Part shown: one piece after another, positions 36,454-45,178 of the stretch
Position numbering within the stretch: the first letter of the stretch is position 1
How the letters are laid out: every line of letters begins with the position of its first letter
Source of the DNA: an uncultured Eubacteriales bacterium
GTDB lineage: Bacteria; Bacillota; Clostridia; Christensenellales; Aristaeellaceae
Direction of reading: 5' to 3'
Length of the DNA: 64,000 nt
Assembly: GCA_902765395.1 (NCBI GenBank)
Contig: CACWZP010000027.1
Span: forward strand, 1 to 64,000
Made by a program: the position numbers and the translations under genes
The notes under the pieces: model-generated
Seen by the model: only the letters and a program-made list of their open reading frames with translations
What the model was told of the DNA's origin: nothing
Databases searched by the model: none

Positions 36454-38070
36454 TTATCCCCAGAACACCGACAAGGACGGTATGACCTGCTTTTTGCGGG
36501 AGAGGATGCCGGGCAGGAAGGCGCGGCCGTCCTCGGGGCGCACGTTGAAGGCCTGGGCGATCACGTCGCTGGCGCCCAGGAACAGCAGGTGTGTGCCCTC
36601 CTGGAGCATGTCGGTGATCATGAACAGCATCATGTCCAGCTCCTTGGCCTCCTTGCGCTTGGCCATGGCGGCCAGGAAGTCGTCCGCGCGCCTGAGCACC
36701 CGCTCGGAATCCAGCGTCACCACCTGGCCCACGCCCAGGGTGTGGCCGGAGAGCATGAACTCCTTGTAGTCCTGGAACAGGATGTCGTCCGGGGACTTGT
36801 CGTCGCTGGTGGAGGCGGAGAAGATCATCCGGCCCAGCTCGTCGATGGACTCGTGGGCGATGGAGGCCATGCGCTCGGCCATCTGGCGGTCCCGCTGGGT
36901 GCAGGTGGGCGACTTGAACATCAGCGTGTCGCTGATGATGGCGCAGGTCAGCAGGCCCGCCATCCGCGTGGTGGGCATCAGGCCCCGCTCCATGAACATG
37001 CCTGCCACGATGGTGGCGGTGGAGCCCACGGGCTCGTTGCGCATGTAGATGGGGCTGCCGGTCTGCACGTCGGCCAGGCGGTGGTGGTCGATGATCTCCA
37101 GGATCTCCGCCTGCTCCAGCCCGGGCACGGACTGGGACACCTCGTTGTGGTCCACCAGCACCACCCGCTTGCGCCGGGGCTTCAGCAGGTGGATGCGGCT
37201 GAGTGTGCCGACGACCTTGTTGTCCTCGTCCACCACCGGGAACACCCGGTGCTTGTTGTCCTGGGCCATCTGGCGCACGTCGTCCACGTAGTCCGTGAGC
37301 TTCGCCGGACACAGGTTCGTGGTGCGGCACACGCGGCTCACCGGCAGCGCCTGGAACAGCATCCGGGCGGCGCGGTAGGGCTCGTGGGGCGTGGAGATCA
37401 CCAGGCTGTCGCACTTCATTTGCCGGATCTCGTCCGGCACGGAGGCCTGGCACACCACCACGCAGGGCACCCCGGCGCGAAGCGCTTCCATTATAATGTC
37501 CGGCTGGTGGCCGCAGATCAGCACGGTGTGCTTCGTCAGCTGGATGGCCTCCTCGCCGCCGGTGGGCAGGGCGATGGTCACCCGGCCGGACACGGCGTTG
37601 GTGGGCGTCTCCCCGTCCAGCACGATGCTGCCCTCCAGGGCGCTGACCAGGTTGAACACCGGCACGTCCTCGATCTCCGGGTGCAGCACCGAGCGCATGT
37701 CGTGGCCGGCGATGGTGTTGGTGGACAGCATGCCGAACAGCGTGCCGTCGTCCTCCACCACCGGCAGGGCCACGGTGTTCTCGTCCCGGTGCAGCAGCTG
37801 CCAGGCCCGGTCCACCGTGGCGGCCTTGTCCAGCGCCGGGGGCGTGTCGAAGTTCAGGTCGCTCACCTGGGTGCGCAGGTTGTGGATCAGCACCGGCGGC
37901 TCAAAGCCGAACCGGTCCAGCACCAGCTGGGTCTCGTCATTGACGCGCCCCAGCCGCGCCGCCACGTATTCCCGGTCGCCCAGGGCGCTCCTCAGCTGGG
38001 CATAGGCCATGGCGGATACGATGGAATCGGTGTCCGGGTTGCGGTGCCCGGTGACGTAAATGGGATCCAT
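36454..38070 (-). CDS. ppaC: Manganese-dependent inorganic pyrophosphatase with CBS-DRTGG-CBS regulatory insert
   Basis: Family II (DHH/DHHA2) soluble pyrophosphatase, 538 residues instead of about 310 because a regulatory block is inserted. GHRNPDTDS (8-16) and IIDHHRL (about 317) carry metal ligands. A first CBS domain (about 70-125), a DRTGG domain (about 127-240) and a second CBS domain (about 245-300) lie between them, and the DHHA2 domain closes the protein with a SRKKQ-type substrate motif (SRKKQVIPSL). Characterised relatives are inhibited or activated by adenine nucleotides and diadenosine polyphosphates at the CBS pair. RBS AAGGAGG. Confidence 0.93.
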   Translation of the reverse strand: MDPIYVTGHRNPDTDSIVSAMAYAQLRSALGDREYVAARLGRVNDETQLVLDRFGFEPPVLIHNLRTQVSDLNFDTPPALDKAATVDRAWQLLHRDENTVALPVVEDDGTLFGMLSTNTIAGHDMRSVLHPEIEDVPVFNLVSALEGSIVLDGETPTNAVSGRVTIALPTGGEEAIQLTKHTVLICGHQPDIIMEALRAGVPCVVVCQASVPDEIRQMKCDSLVISTPHEPYRAARMLFQALPVSRVCRTTNLCPAKLTDYVDDVRQMAQDNKHRVFPVVDEDNKVVGTLSRIHLLKPRRKRVVLVDHNEVSQSVPGLEQAEILEIIDHHRLADVQTGSPIYMRNEPVGSTATIVAGMFMERGLMPTTRMAGLLTCAIISDTLMFKSPTCTQRDRQMAERMASIAHESIDELGRMIFSASTSDDKSPDDILFQDYKEFMLSGHTLGVGQVVTLDSERVLRRADDFLAAMAKRKEAKELDMMLFMITDMLQEGTHLLFLGASDVIAQAFNVRPEDGRAFLPGILSRKKQVIPSLSVFWG

Positions 38071-38108
38071 AAACGCACCTCCTTATTTCTCTAAAATAAT
38101 CATATCAT

Positions 38109-38265
38109 GATTGTCGGCGTGCTGCCCTTTGGGGCCCGCCGACCCGCGCAACCGGCCTGTGGCCCGGTTCGCTAATCATTATAACACGATTGTCGGCGTG
38201 CGCCCTTCGGGGCCCGCCGACCCGCGCAACCGGCCTGTGGCCCGGTTCGCTAATCATTATACCAC
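38109..38265. repeat. Tandem duplication of a 79-bp two-hairpin unit
   Basis: Copies 38109-38187 and 38188-38265 differ by a few bases. Each holds GTCGGCG/CGCCGAC and AACCGG/CCGGTT hairpins and ends TCGCTAATCATTATA. It lies upstream of ppaC (reading left) and of the sugar operon (reading right). Short ORFs run through it on both strands only because the unit is repeated. Confidence 0.8.
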
Positions 38266-38307
38266 ACTTTTCCGGAACAGGGGAGAGAAAATTCTGTGCA
38301 GCGAATA

Positions 38308-38369
38308 CGTTTTCGTGGTAAAGTGGTAGATTATATAACAAAAATTGCAAAACAAAAGTCACGAAAACG
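38308..38369. promoter_or_regulatory. Distant inverted repeat upstream of the sugar operon promoter
   Basis: CGTTTTCGTG (38308-38317) and its exact complement CACGAAAACG (38360-38369), 42 bp apart, the second ending 12 bp before the -35 box. Could be paired regulator sites; no regulator gene is adjacent. Confidence 0.5.
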
Positions 38370-38381
38370 GGGGTTTTGTAC

Positions 38382-38410
38382 TGGACAATTCGTGCCGGTT
38401 GTGCTATAAT
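38382..38410 (+). promoter_or_regulatory. Promoter of the chvE-mmsAB operon
   Basis: TGGACA (38382-38387), a 17-bp spacer and TATAAT (38405-38410). The leader to the first gene is about 180 bases and has no evident riboswitch. Confidence 0.75.
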
Positions 38411-38589
38411 CAATATTGTCGGATGATGCTCGCATATGGGACCGCGATTTTTGTGCAAATCGCATAATTACATCACGGTCGCATGAATGGCATATAAAGT
38501 CCGCTTTGCGTGCCATAAGCCCATCTGCCGACAAGAATAAGGATGCAAGCCAAAGGCCTGCACAATAACGCAAAGGAGTGTACCCAAGT

Positions 38590-39639
38590 ATGAAGAAGAT
38601 TCTTGCTATGCTGCTCGTCGCGATGCTCGCTCTGAGCTGCGTCGCCGCTTTGGCTGAGGGTGAACTGGTTGGCGTGTCCATGCCCACCAAGGACCTGCAG
38701 CGTTGGAACCAGGACGGCGCCTACATGGAAGAGAAGCTGAAGGAAGCCGGCTATGAGGTCGAGCTGCAGTACGCCTCCAACGACGTTCCCACCCAGCTGA
38801 ACCAGGTTGAGACCATGATCGACGACGGCTGCCAGGTCATCGTCATCGCCGCCATCGAAGGCTCCTCCCTGGGCACCGCCCTGGACAAGGCCGCTGAGAA
38901 GGGCGTCAAGGTCATCGCTTATGACCGCCTGCTGATGGACAACGGCAACGTTGACTACTATGCCACCTTCGACAACTACAAGGTCGGCACCGTGCAGGGC
39001 ACCTATGTGAAGGATCAGCTGGATCTGGACAACGCCGAAGGCCCGTTCGTGATGGAAATCACCGCCGGCGACCCCGGCGACAACAACGCCCGTTACTTCT
39101 ATCAGGGCGCCATGGACGTGCTGAAGCCCTACATCGACGACGGCAAGATCGTCGTGACCTCCGGCCAGGTCGAGTTCGACCAGGTTGCTACCCCCACCTG
39201 GAAGACCGACGTCGCCCAGAAGCGCGCCGAGGATATCCTGACCGCCAACTATGCCAATGGCGAGCAGATTGACGCCTGGCTGTGCTCCAATGACTCCACC
39301 GCCCTGGGCGTGACCAACGCTCTGGAAGCCAACTACGGCGGCGAGAACTGGCCCATCATCACCGGTCAGGACTGCGACATCGCCAACACCAAGAACATGA
39401 TCGCCGGCAAGCAGAGCATGTCCGTGTTCAAGGACACCCGTACCCTGGCTGCTCAGGTCGTGAAGATGGTCGGCCAGATCCTGTCCGGCGAAGAGGTGGA
39501 CGTGAACGACGAGGAGACCTATGACAACAACGTGAAGGTCGTTCCCTCCTTCCTGTGCGATCCCGTGTTCGCGGATGCCGAGAACTACAAGGAGATCCTG
39601 ATCGACTCCGGCTACTACACCGAGGACGATCTGAAGTAA
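38590..39639 (+). CDS. chvE: Multiple-monosaccharide ABC transporter substrate-binding protein
   Basis: Exported sugar-binding protein of 349 residues. The N-terminus is MKKILAMLLVAMLALSCVAALAE, either an ordinary signal peptide or, reading ALSC, a lipoprotein. The mature part follows Agrobacterium ChvE closely: VGVSMPTKDLQRW, VIVIAAIEG, VIAYDRL, NVDYYATFDN, ITGQDCDIA and NYKEILIDSGYY. Relatives bind glucose, galactose, xylose or arabinose. Codon use differs from most neighbours (many GTT, GCT, CGT), as in highly expressed genes. RBS AAAGGAG. First gene of the operon, followed by a stem-loop that probably makes it the most abundant product. Confidence 0.95.
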   Translation: MKKILAMLLVAMLALSCVAALAEGELVGVSMPTKDLQRWNQDGAYMEEKLKEAGYEVELQYASNDVPTQLNQVETMIDDGCQVIVIAAIEGSSLGTALDKAAEKGVKVIAYDRLLMDNGNVDYYATFDNYKVGTVQGTYVKDQLDLDNAEGPFVMEITAGDPGDNNARYFYQGAMDVLKPYIDDGKIVVTSGQVEFDQVATPTWKTDVAQKRAEDILTANYANGEQIDAWLCSNDSTALGVTNALEANYGGENWPIITGQDCDIANTKNMIAGKQSMSVFKDTRTLAAQVVKMVGQILSGEEVDVNDEETYDNNVKVVPSFLCDPVFADAENYKEILIDSGYYTEDDLK

Positions 39640-39660
39640 TTCCACCATTGACCCAATTTG

Positions 39661-39687
39661 ATGCAGGCGGGCCTGTCCCGCCTGCAT
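39661..39687 (+). terminator. Intra-operon stem-loop
   Basis: ATGCAGGCGGG/CCCGCCTGCAT, 11 bp, loop CCTGT, no good T-run. Typical of mRNA-stabilising or partial-termination hairpins after binding-protein genes. Confidence 0.7.
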
Positions 39688-39741
39688 CATTTAAGGTATT
39701 GGCAAAAGGCGAGCAATCGCCAATGAGTTGGAGGAAGAACC

Positions 39742-41286
39742 ATGGCAAAGATTTTGCTGGAAATGAAGAACATTACCAAGACCTTCCCCGGTGTGAAGGC
39801 CCTGGACAATGTTAACCTCCAGGTGGAAGAAGGCGAGATCCATGCGCTGGTGGGCGAAAACGGCGCGGGCAAATCCACGCTGATGAACGTGCTGAGCGGC
39901 ATCTATCCTTATGGCACCTATGAAGGCGACATCGTCTATAACGGGCAGGTCTGCAAGTTCTCGAACATCAAGGATTCGGAAAAGCTGGGCATCGTCATCA
40001 TCCACCAGGAGCTGGCGCTGGTCCCGGAAATGACCATCGGCGAAAACATGTACCTGGGCAATGAGCGCGGCAGCAAGTTCGCCATTGACTGGAACACCAC
40101 CTATGCCGAGGCGGACAAGTACCTGCGCATGGTGAACCTGGAGGAGAGCAGCAAGGTGCAGGTCAAGACCATCGGCACCGGCAAGCAGCAGCTGGTGGAA
40201 ATCGCCAAGGCTTTGGCCAAGAATGCCAAGCTGCTGATTCTGGACGAGCCCACCTCGTCCCTGAACGAAGAGGATTCCCGCGCGCTGCTGGACCTGATGC
40301 TGGGCTTCAAGAAGCAGGGCATGACGATGATCATCATCTCCCACAAGCTCAACGAGGTCGCCTACGTCGCGGACAAGATAACCGTCATCCGCGACGGCAC
40401 TACCATCGAGACCATCGACAACCACGGCACCGAGCCCGTTTCCGAGGAGCGCATCATCAAGGGCATGGTCGGCCGCGAGATGACCAACCGCTTCCCGGCG
40501 CGCGAGGGCGTGCAGATCGGCGACGTGATGATGGAGGTGGACCATTGGACGGTGCACCATCCGCTGTATCCCGAGCGCAAGGTGGTGGACGACGTGTCCA
40601 TGTATGTGCGCAAGGGCGAGGTCGTGGGCATCTACGGCCTGATGGGCGCCGGCCGCACGGAGCTGGCCATGTCCATCTTCGGCCAGAGCTACGGCGTGAA
40701 CTTCTCCGGCGAGCTGAAGATCGACGGAAAGCCCGTGAAGATGAAGAAGAGCGTCACCGACGCCATCAAGCACAAGATCGCCTATGTCACCGAGGACCGC
40801 AAGGGCAACGGCCTGATCCTCAGCCAGTCCATCAAGGTGAACACGTCCCTGGCCAACCTTTCCAGCTTGGCCAGCGGCGGCGTGATCGACCAGGACAAGG
40901 AATACGCCGTGGCCGAGGAATACCGCGACAAGCTGAAGACCAAGACCCCCACGGTGGAGCAGCTGGTGGGCAACCTCTCCGGCGGCAACCAGCAGAAGGT
41001 GCTGCTGGCCAAGTGGATGTTCGCCGAGCCGGACATCATGCTGCTGGACGAGCCCACCCGAGGCATCGACGTGGGCGCCAAGTATGAGATCTACTGCATC
41101 ATCAACGACCTGGCCGCCGCGGGCAAGTCCGTGGTCATGATCTCCTCCGAGCTTCCAGAGGTGCTGGGCATGAGCGACCGGATCTACATCATGAACGAGG
41201 GCAAAATGGTCGGCGAAATGAAGGCGGAGGAAGCCACCCAGGAGAACATCATGGCGCTGATCCTCCAGTCGGGAAGGGGTGCATGA
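39742..41286 (+). CDS. mmsA: Sugar ABC transporter ATPase (two ATP-binding cassettes)
   Basis: 514 residues with two fused ABC domains, as in MglA/XylG/GguA. First cassette: Walker [10 protein letters not shown] (about 37-45) and Walker [12 protein letters not shown]. Second: degenerate Walker [11 protein letters not shown] (about 300-309), signature LSGGNQQK and [12 protein letters not shown]. Energises monosaccharide import with the two permeases that follow. RBS GGAGGAA. The stop overlaps the next start by four bases. Confidence 0.95.
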   Translation: MAKILLEMKNITKTFPGVKALDNVNLQVEEGEIHALVGENGAGKSTLMNVLSGIYPYGTYEGDIVYNGQVCKFSNIKDSEKLGIVIIHQELALVPEMTIGENMYLGNERGSKFAIDWNTTYAEADKYLRMVNLEESSKVQVKTIGTGKQQLVEIAKALAKNAKLLILDEPTSSLNEEDSRALLDLMLGFKKQGMTMIIISHKLNEVAYVADKITVIRDGTTIETIDNHGTEPVSEERIIKGMVGREMTNRFPAREGVQIGDVMMEVDHWTVHHPLYPERKVVDDVSMYVRKGEVVGIYGLMGAGRTELAMSIFGQSYGVNFSGELKIDGKPVKMKKSVTDAIKHKIAYVTEDRKGNGLILSQSIKVNTSLANLSSLASGGVIDQDKEYAVAEEYRDKLKTKTPTVEQLVGNLSGGNQQKVLLAKWMFAEPDIMLLDEPTRGIDVGAKYEIYCIINDLAAAGKSVVMISSELPEVLGMSDRIYIMNEGKMVGEMKAEEATQENIMALILQSGRGA

Positions 41287-42476
41287 CGATGAGTGAAAGC
41301 AGAATGAGCGTTGGCGCTTTCTTCCGGAAATATACCATGGTCATCGCCCTGGTGGTCGTGGTGGTCTTCTTTGCCATCGCCACCAAGGGCGGCTCGCTGT
41401 TGCCCGGAAGCATCAACAACCTGATCTCCCAGAACGGCTATGTGTTCGTGCTGGCGGCCGGCATGCTGCTGTGCATACTGACCGGCGGCAACATCGACCT
41501 GTCCGTCGGCTCGGTGGTCTGCTTTACAGCCGCCATCGGCTGCGTGATGATGGACAAGGGCATGAATATGTGGCTGGCGGTGCTGGCCATGCTGGCCATC
41601 GGCCTGGCCATCGGCGCCTTCCAGGGCTTCTGGATCGCCAAGGTGCGCGTGCCGGCGTTCATCGCCACCCTGTCCGGCATGTATGCCTTCCGCGGCCTCA
41701 GCAACGTGGTGCTGCAGGGCTATCGCGTCGACATCAGCAACGAACAATTCCTGTTCCTGTTCGGCGGCGGCAGGGATTGCTACATCCCCGACTTCATCCG
41801 CCGGATCATGGGCACGGAGGGCAAGCCGAACCTGACCTGCCTGGCCATTGGCGTCATTGCCGTGCTGATCTATATCGCGATGACCGCGCGCAAGATCCAC
41901 GTCCAGAAGAAGCTGAACATCCATCAGTCCATCCTGGGCCAGGTCATCACCACAGCCGTGATCTCTGCGGTGGTGCTGTTCATCACCTGGCAGATGGCCA
42001 GCTTCCGCGGCATCCCCACGGTGCTGATCTGGATCGCCCTGGTGCTGGGCATCTATCAGTATGTCACCACCAAGACCGCCATGGGCCGCCACCTGTACGC
42101 GGTGGGCGGCAACGAGAAGGCCACGGCCCTCTCCGGCGTCAAGACCCGCAACGTCTATTGGTTCGCCTATGCCAACATCGGCCTGCTGGCCGGCCTGGCG
42201 GGCGTTTTGACTGCGGCCCGCGCCAAGGGCATCGACCCCACCTACGGCGAGGGCTATGAGATGGATGCCATCGCGTCCTGCTTCATCGGCGGCGCTTCCG
42301 CCTATGGCGGCACCGGCAAGGTGTCCGGCATGATCATCGGCGCCGTGCTGATGGGCGTCATCAACCAGGGCATGAACATGGTGGGCGTCGATTCCAACCT
42401 GCAGCGCGTGGTCAAGGGCCTGGTGCTGCTGCTGGCGGTCGTGTTCGATGTCATGTCCAAGCGCCAGAAGCGATAG
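41283..42476 (+). CDS. mmsB: Sugar ABC transporter permease, MmsB/GguB type
   Basis: Integral membrane protein of 397 residues with about ten helices in the BPD_transp_2 (ribose/xylose permease) fold. Shows [49 protein letters not shown] and [11 protein letters not shown], the family landmarks. ATGA overlap with mmsA; an ATG six bases later is an alternative start. Partner of the next permease. Confidence 0.93.
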   Translation: MTMSESRMSVGAFFRKYTMVIALVVVVVFFAIATKGGSLLPGSINNLISQNGYVFVLAAGMLLCILTGGNIDLSVGSVVCFTAAIGCVMMDKGMNMWLAVLAMLAIGLAIGAFQGFWIAKVRVPAFIATLSGMYAFRGLSNVVLQGYRVDISNEQFLFLFGGGRDCYIPDFIRRIMGTEGKPNLTCLAIGVIAVLIYIAMTARKIHVQKKLNIHQSILGQVITTAVISAVVLFITWQMASFRGIPTVLIWIALVLGIYQYVTTKTAMGRHLYAVGGNEKATALSGVKTRNVYWFAYANIGLLAGLAGVLTAARAKGIDPTYGEGYEMDAIASCFIGGASAYGGTGKVSGMIIGAVLMGVINQGMNMVGVDSNLQRVVKGLVLLLAVVFDVMSKRQKR

Positions 42477-42494
42477 GAAAGGAGGATGGCAATA

Positions 42495-43694
42495 ATGGAG
42501 AATAAAGCGTTACATCAATCCAATATCCGCAAGTCGGATCCGGTTGCCATGCTGAAAAAGAATGCCATGCTCATCATCCTGGTGCTGGTGTATCTCTTTT
42601 TCACGATCATGACCAAGGGCCGCATGTTCAAGCCGAACAGCTTTGCCGCCCTGATCAACCAGAACGCCTATGTGTACATCCTTGGCTGCGGCATGCTGAT
42701 GTGCATGCTCACCGGCGGCAACATCGACCTTTCCTGCGGCGCCTTCGTGTGCCTGCTCGGCGCGCTGGGCGGCATGATGATGGTGGTCTGGAAGTGGGGA
42801 ACTGCCGTCTCCCTGGTGGCCATGCTGGCCATCGGCATCATCTACGGCTGCGGCCTGGGCGCGTTGATCGCCTATGTGATGGTGCCGCCGTGGATCGCCA
42901 CCCTGGCGGGCTACCTGGCCTTCCGTGGCCTGGGCACCTCCATACTGGGCGTGTCCTCCACCAATTCCATTTCCTTCAAGGACAGCCCGGATTTCCTGAG
43001 CATCTTCTCCGGCACGCTGTTCAAGACCCCCGAGGGCCAGCTGAACATGCCCTGCCTGATCGTGGGCATCGTGGCCGCGGCGCTGGTTGTGGCGCTGATC
43101 TTCAAGTCCCGCGCCACCCGGTTGCGCAAGGGCTATGAGGTGGACGAGCTGGCCATGGATGTGGCCAAGAGCGTGCTGGGCGCGGCGGTCATCGTGCTGG
43201 TGATGTACAAGCTGGCGCTGTCCGGCGGCATCCCCACCGTGCTGGTCTGGGTGGCGGCGGTCGTGCTGCTGTACGCCTTTATCACCAGCAAGACCACCGT
43301 CGGCCGCCACTTCTATGTGGTGGGCGGCAACATCGAGGCGGCGCGCCTGTCCGGCGTGAATACCAAGCGGATCATGTTCCTGGCCTACCTGAACATGGCG
43401 ATCCTCACCTCGATCTCCGCCATGACGGTCATCTCCCGCTTCACCGCGGCCAACGCCGACGCCGGCAAGAACTTCGAGATGGACGCCATCTCCGCCTGCG
43501 TGGTGGGCGGCGTGTCCGCCAGCGGCGGCGCCGGCACCGTGCTGGGCATGGTCATCGGCGCCACGCTGATCGGCGTGATCAACCTGGGCATGTTCCAGAT
43601 CAACCTGGACGCCAACTATCAGCGCGTGGTCAAGGGCTTCGTGCTGCTGGCCGCCGTGGTGTTCGACATCGTGTCCAAGAAGCGCGATTCCTGA
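42495..43694 (+). CDS. Second sugar ABC transporter permease, MmsB/GguB type
   Basis: 399 residues, same fold and landmarks as the previous product ([60 protein letters not shown]). It is clearly a diverged duplicate. The start at 42495 is preferred: GGAGG ends only at 42485, so an ATG at 42486 would have no spacing, while 42495 is nine bases away. Two different permeases suggest a heterodimeric pore instead of the usual homodimer. Confidence 0.92.
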   Translation: MENKALHQSNIRKSDPVAMLKKNAMLIILVLVYLFFTIMTKGRMFKPNSFAALINQNAYVYILGCGMLMCMLTGGNIDLSCGAFVCLLGALGGMMMVVWKWGTAVSLVAMLAIGIIYGCGLGALIAYVMVPPWIATLAGYLAFRGLGTSILGVSSTNSISFKDSPDFLSIFSGTLFKTPEGQLNMPCLIVGIVAAALVVALIFKSRATRLRKGYEVDELAMDVAKSVLGAAVIVLVMYKLALSGGIPTVLVWVAAVVLLYAFITSKTTVGRHFYVVGGNIEAARLSGVNTKRIMFLAYLNMAILTSISAMTVISRFTAANADAGKNFEMDAISACVVGGVSASGGAGTVLGMVIGATLIGVINLGMFQINLDANYQRVVKGFVLLAAVVFDIVSKKRDS

Positions 43695-43719
43695 TCCCGT
43701 TTCAAGACGAATTTCCCCC

Positions 43720-43752
43720 GTCCCCTCCCGTTTTTTCGGGAGGGGACATTTC
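43720..43752 (+). terminator. Terminator of the sugar ABC operon
   Basis: Perfect 11-bp stem GTCCCCTCCCG/CGGGAGGGGAC with a T6 loop, followed by ATTTCTTGTTTT. Confidence 0.9.
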
Positions 43753-43809
43753 TTGTTTTGCAGGGACATTTTCTTTTTCCCAATGTGACAAAATTGTTAT
43801 TTTTTGCTA

Positions 43810-43843
43810 TGTAACCGGGTGTGTAACTGGGTTGTGCTATGAT
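43810..43843 (+). promoter_or_regulatory. Pilus-regulon promoter A (tandem GTAAC sites)
   Basis: TGTAAC at 43810-43815 and again at 43822-43827 (12 bp start to start), then 10 bp, then TATGAT at 43838-43843. There is no -35 consensus; the two sites flank its position. The same geometry occurs at 52822-52855 and 62647-62680. The ~220-base leader to the first gene (43844-44064) has no clear gene. Confidence 0.75.
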
Positions 43844-44064
43844 GATAGCGTAAAAGTAGGAGAAGAAGTCGAAAACGTTTGAGACGGCGACGAAAACCCC
43901 GAAAATAACGCAACAAGTGACCATAACACCACACAAATTGCCCAAAGCACCGGGAGCGCGGATTTGGGACGCGGCGGACGGCGGGCGATAAATGACGAGC
44001 GATCGCGTTAAACTTTCGTAAATCAGACAAAGGGCGCGCGATGTTTGAATCGAGGATGTAACCG

Positions 44065-44544
44065 ATGACGGATAAAGAGCTTCGCAAGCTCCGGCGGGAC
44101 GACCTGCTGCAGATACTGATCGACCAGCAGCGCCAGAACGACGAGCTGAAGGCCGCACTGGAAGAGGCCAAAAAGGCGCTGGAGGACCGGCGCATCAAGC
44201 TGAACGAGTCCGGCTCCATCGCCGAGGCGGCGTTGCGGATCAACGGCGTGTTCGAGGCCGCCCAGTCCGCTGCCGACCAGTATACCGCGCAGATGCGCGA
44301 GGAGGCCGAAGAGCTGCGCGCCAGGGCCCAGGCCGACATGGACAAGGCCAAGGTCACGGCCGACGACATCGTCCACTCCGCCCGGGGCGAGGCCGAGCGC
44401 ATCCTGAGAGAGGCCCGGGGCGAGGCCGAGCGCCTGAAGGCCGAGGCGGCCGGAAGGCCCGCGCCTCTGGCACCGGAAGAGCCGGCCCAGCCGACTGAGG
44501 AGAAGCACCGCAAGGGCCTGCTGTGGAGGAACAGGAAGGCATGA
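44065..44544 (+). CDS. Coiled-coil protein of the pilus locus
   Basis: 159 residues, soluble, charged. MTDKELRKLRRDDLLQIL leads into a coiled coil (about 20-45), LEDRRIKLNESGSIAEAALRINGVFEAAQSAADQY (about 40-75), and a second Ala/Glu/Arg-rich coiled coil (75-130) with two REARGEAERLKAE-like units. The tail is KGLLWRNRK. It resembles small DivIVA-like proteins that I recall next to signal peptidase genes in Clostridial surface-protein loci; no function is established. ATGA overlap with the signal peptidase gene shows tight coupling. A role in placing the export/assembly site is inference. Confidence 0.72.
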   Translation: MTDKELRKLRRDDLLQILIDQQRQNDELKAALEEAKKALEDRRIKLNESGSIAEAALRINGVFEAAQSAADQYTAQMREEAEELRARAQADMDKAKVTADDIVHSARGEAERILREARGEAERLKAEAAGRPAPLAPEEPAQPTEEKHRKGLLWRNRKA

Positions 44545-45122
44545 AGCGAGTTCTGAACGGCAATGTCACCGTGGAGCAGCTGGAGAAGGAGCTTCGGCGC
44601 GAGCGCCACAGGCGCAGCTACCGCAGCACCCTGCTTTCCACCATCAGCGCCCTGGTGATCGTGGCGGCCGTGGCCGTGCTGGTGTCCATGCTGGCGCTGC
44701 CCGTGCTGCAGGTGGTCGGCGAATCCATGACGCCCTCCCTCTACCAGGGGGAGATCGTGGTGGCCCCCAGGGGCACCGCGTTCCAGAAGGGCGACGTCAT
44801 CGCCTTCTATTACAACAACAAGATTCTGGTCAAGCGGGTCATCGCCAACGCGGGCGAGTGGGTGAACATCGACGCCGACGGCAATGTGTTCATCAACGAC
44901 GTGCCCCTGGACGAGCCCTACATTCAGGAAAAGGCCCTGGGAGACTGCAACATCACGCTGCCCTACCAGGTGCCGGACGGCAAGATCTTCGTGATGGGCG
45001 ACCATCGTGCCACTTCCTCCGACAGCCGCAACACGGCGGTGGGCTGCGTGGCCCAGGAGCAGGTGGTCGGGCGCGTGGTGCTGCGGGTCTGGCCGTTGAA
45101 CCGAATCGACGTCATAAGATGA
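44541..45122 (+). CDS. Signal peptidase I (pilus-locus copy)
   Basis: Membrane-anchored type I signal peptidase of 193 residues. One transmembrane helix (about 34-57), the catalytic serine Ser62 in GESMTPSL and lysine Lys98 in ILVKRVIA, then the box E sequence MGDHRATSSDSRN. Both dyad residues are present, so it should be active. It overlaps the coiled-coil gene by four bases and lies 56 bp before the first adhesin gene, so it probably processes the pilus proteins. The start at 44541 (MKRVLNG) is taken because of the overlap. Compare the degenerate homologue at 63677. Confidence 0.93.
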   Translation: MKRVLNGNVTVEQLEKELRRERHRRSYRSTLLSTISALVIVAAVAVLVSMLALPVLQVVGESMTPSLYQGEIVVAPRGTAFQKGDVIAFYYNNKILVKRVIANAGEWVNIDADGNVFINDVPLDEPYIQEKALGDCNITLPYQVPDGKIFVMGDHRATSSDSRNTAVGCVAQEQVVGRVVLRVWPLNRIDVIR

Positions 45123-45178
45123 GAAAGAACGCGTAAGCTGAACAGCGACTGAAGCCGTACCAGTGAGGTAAGGAAGCC

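Noticed and set aside
38109-38265. Possible mini-CRISPR
   Set aside because: Only two directly adjoining copies of a 79-bp hairpin unit, with no spacers and no cas genes.
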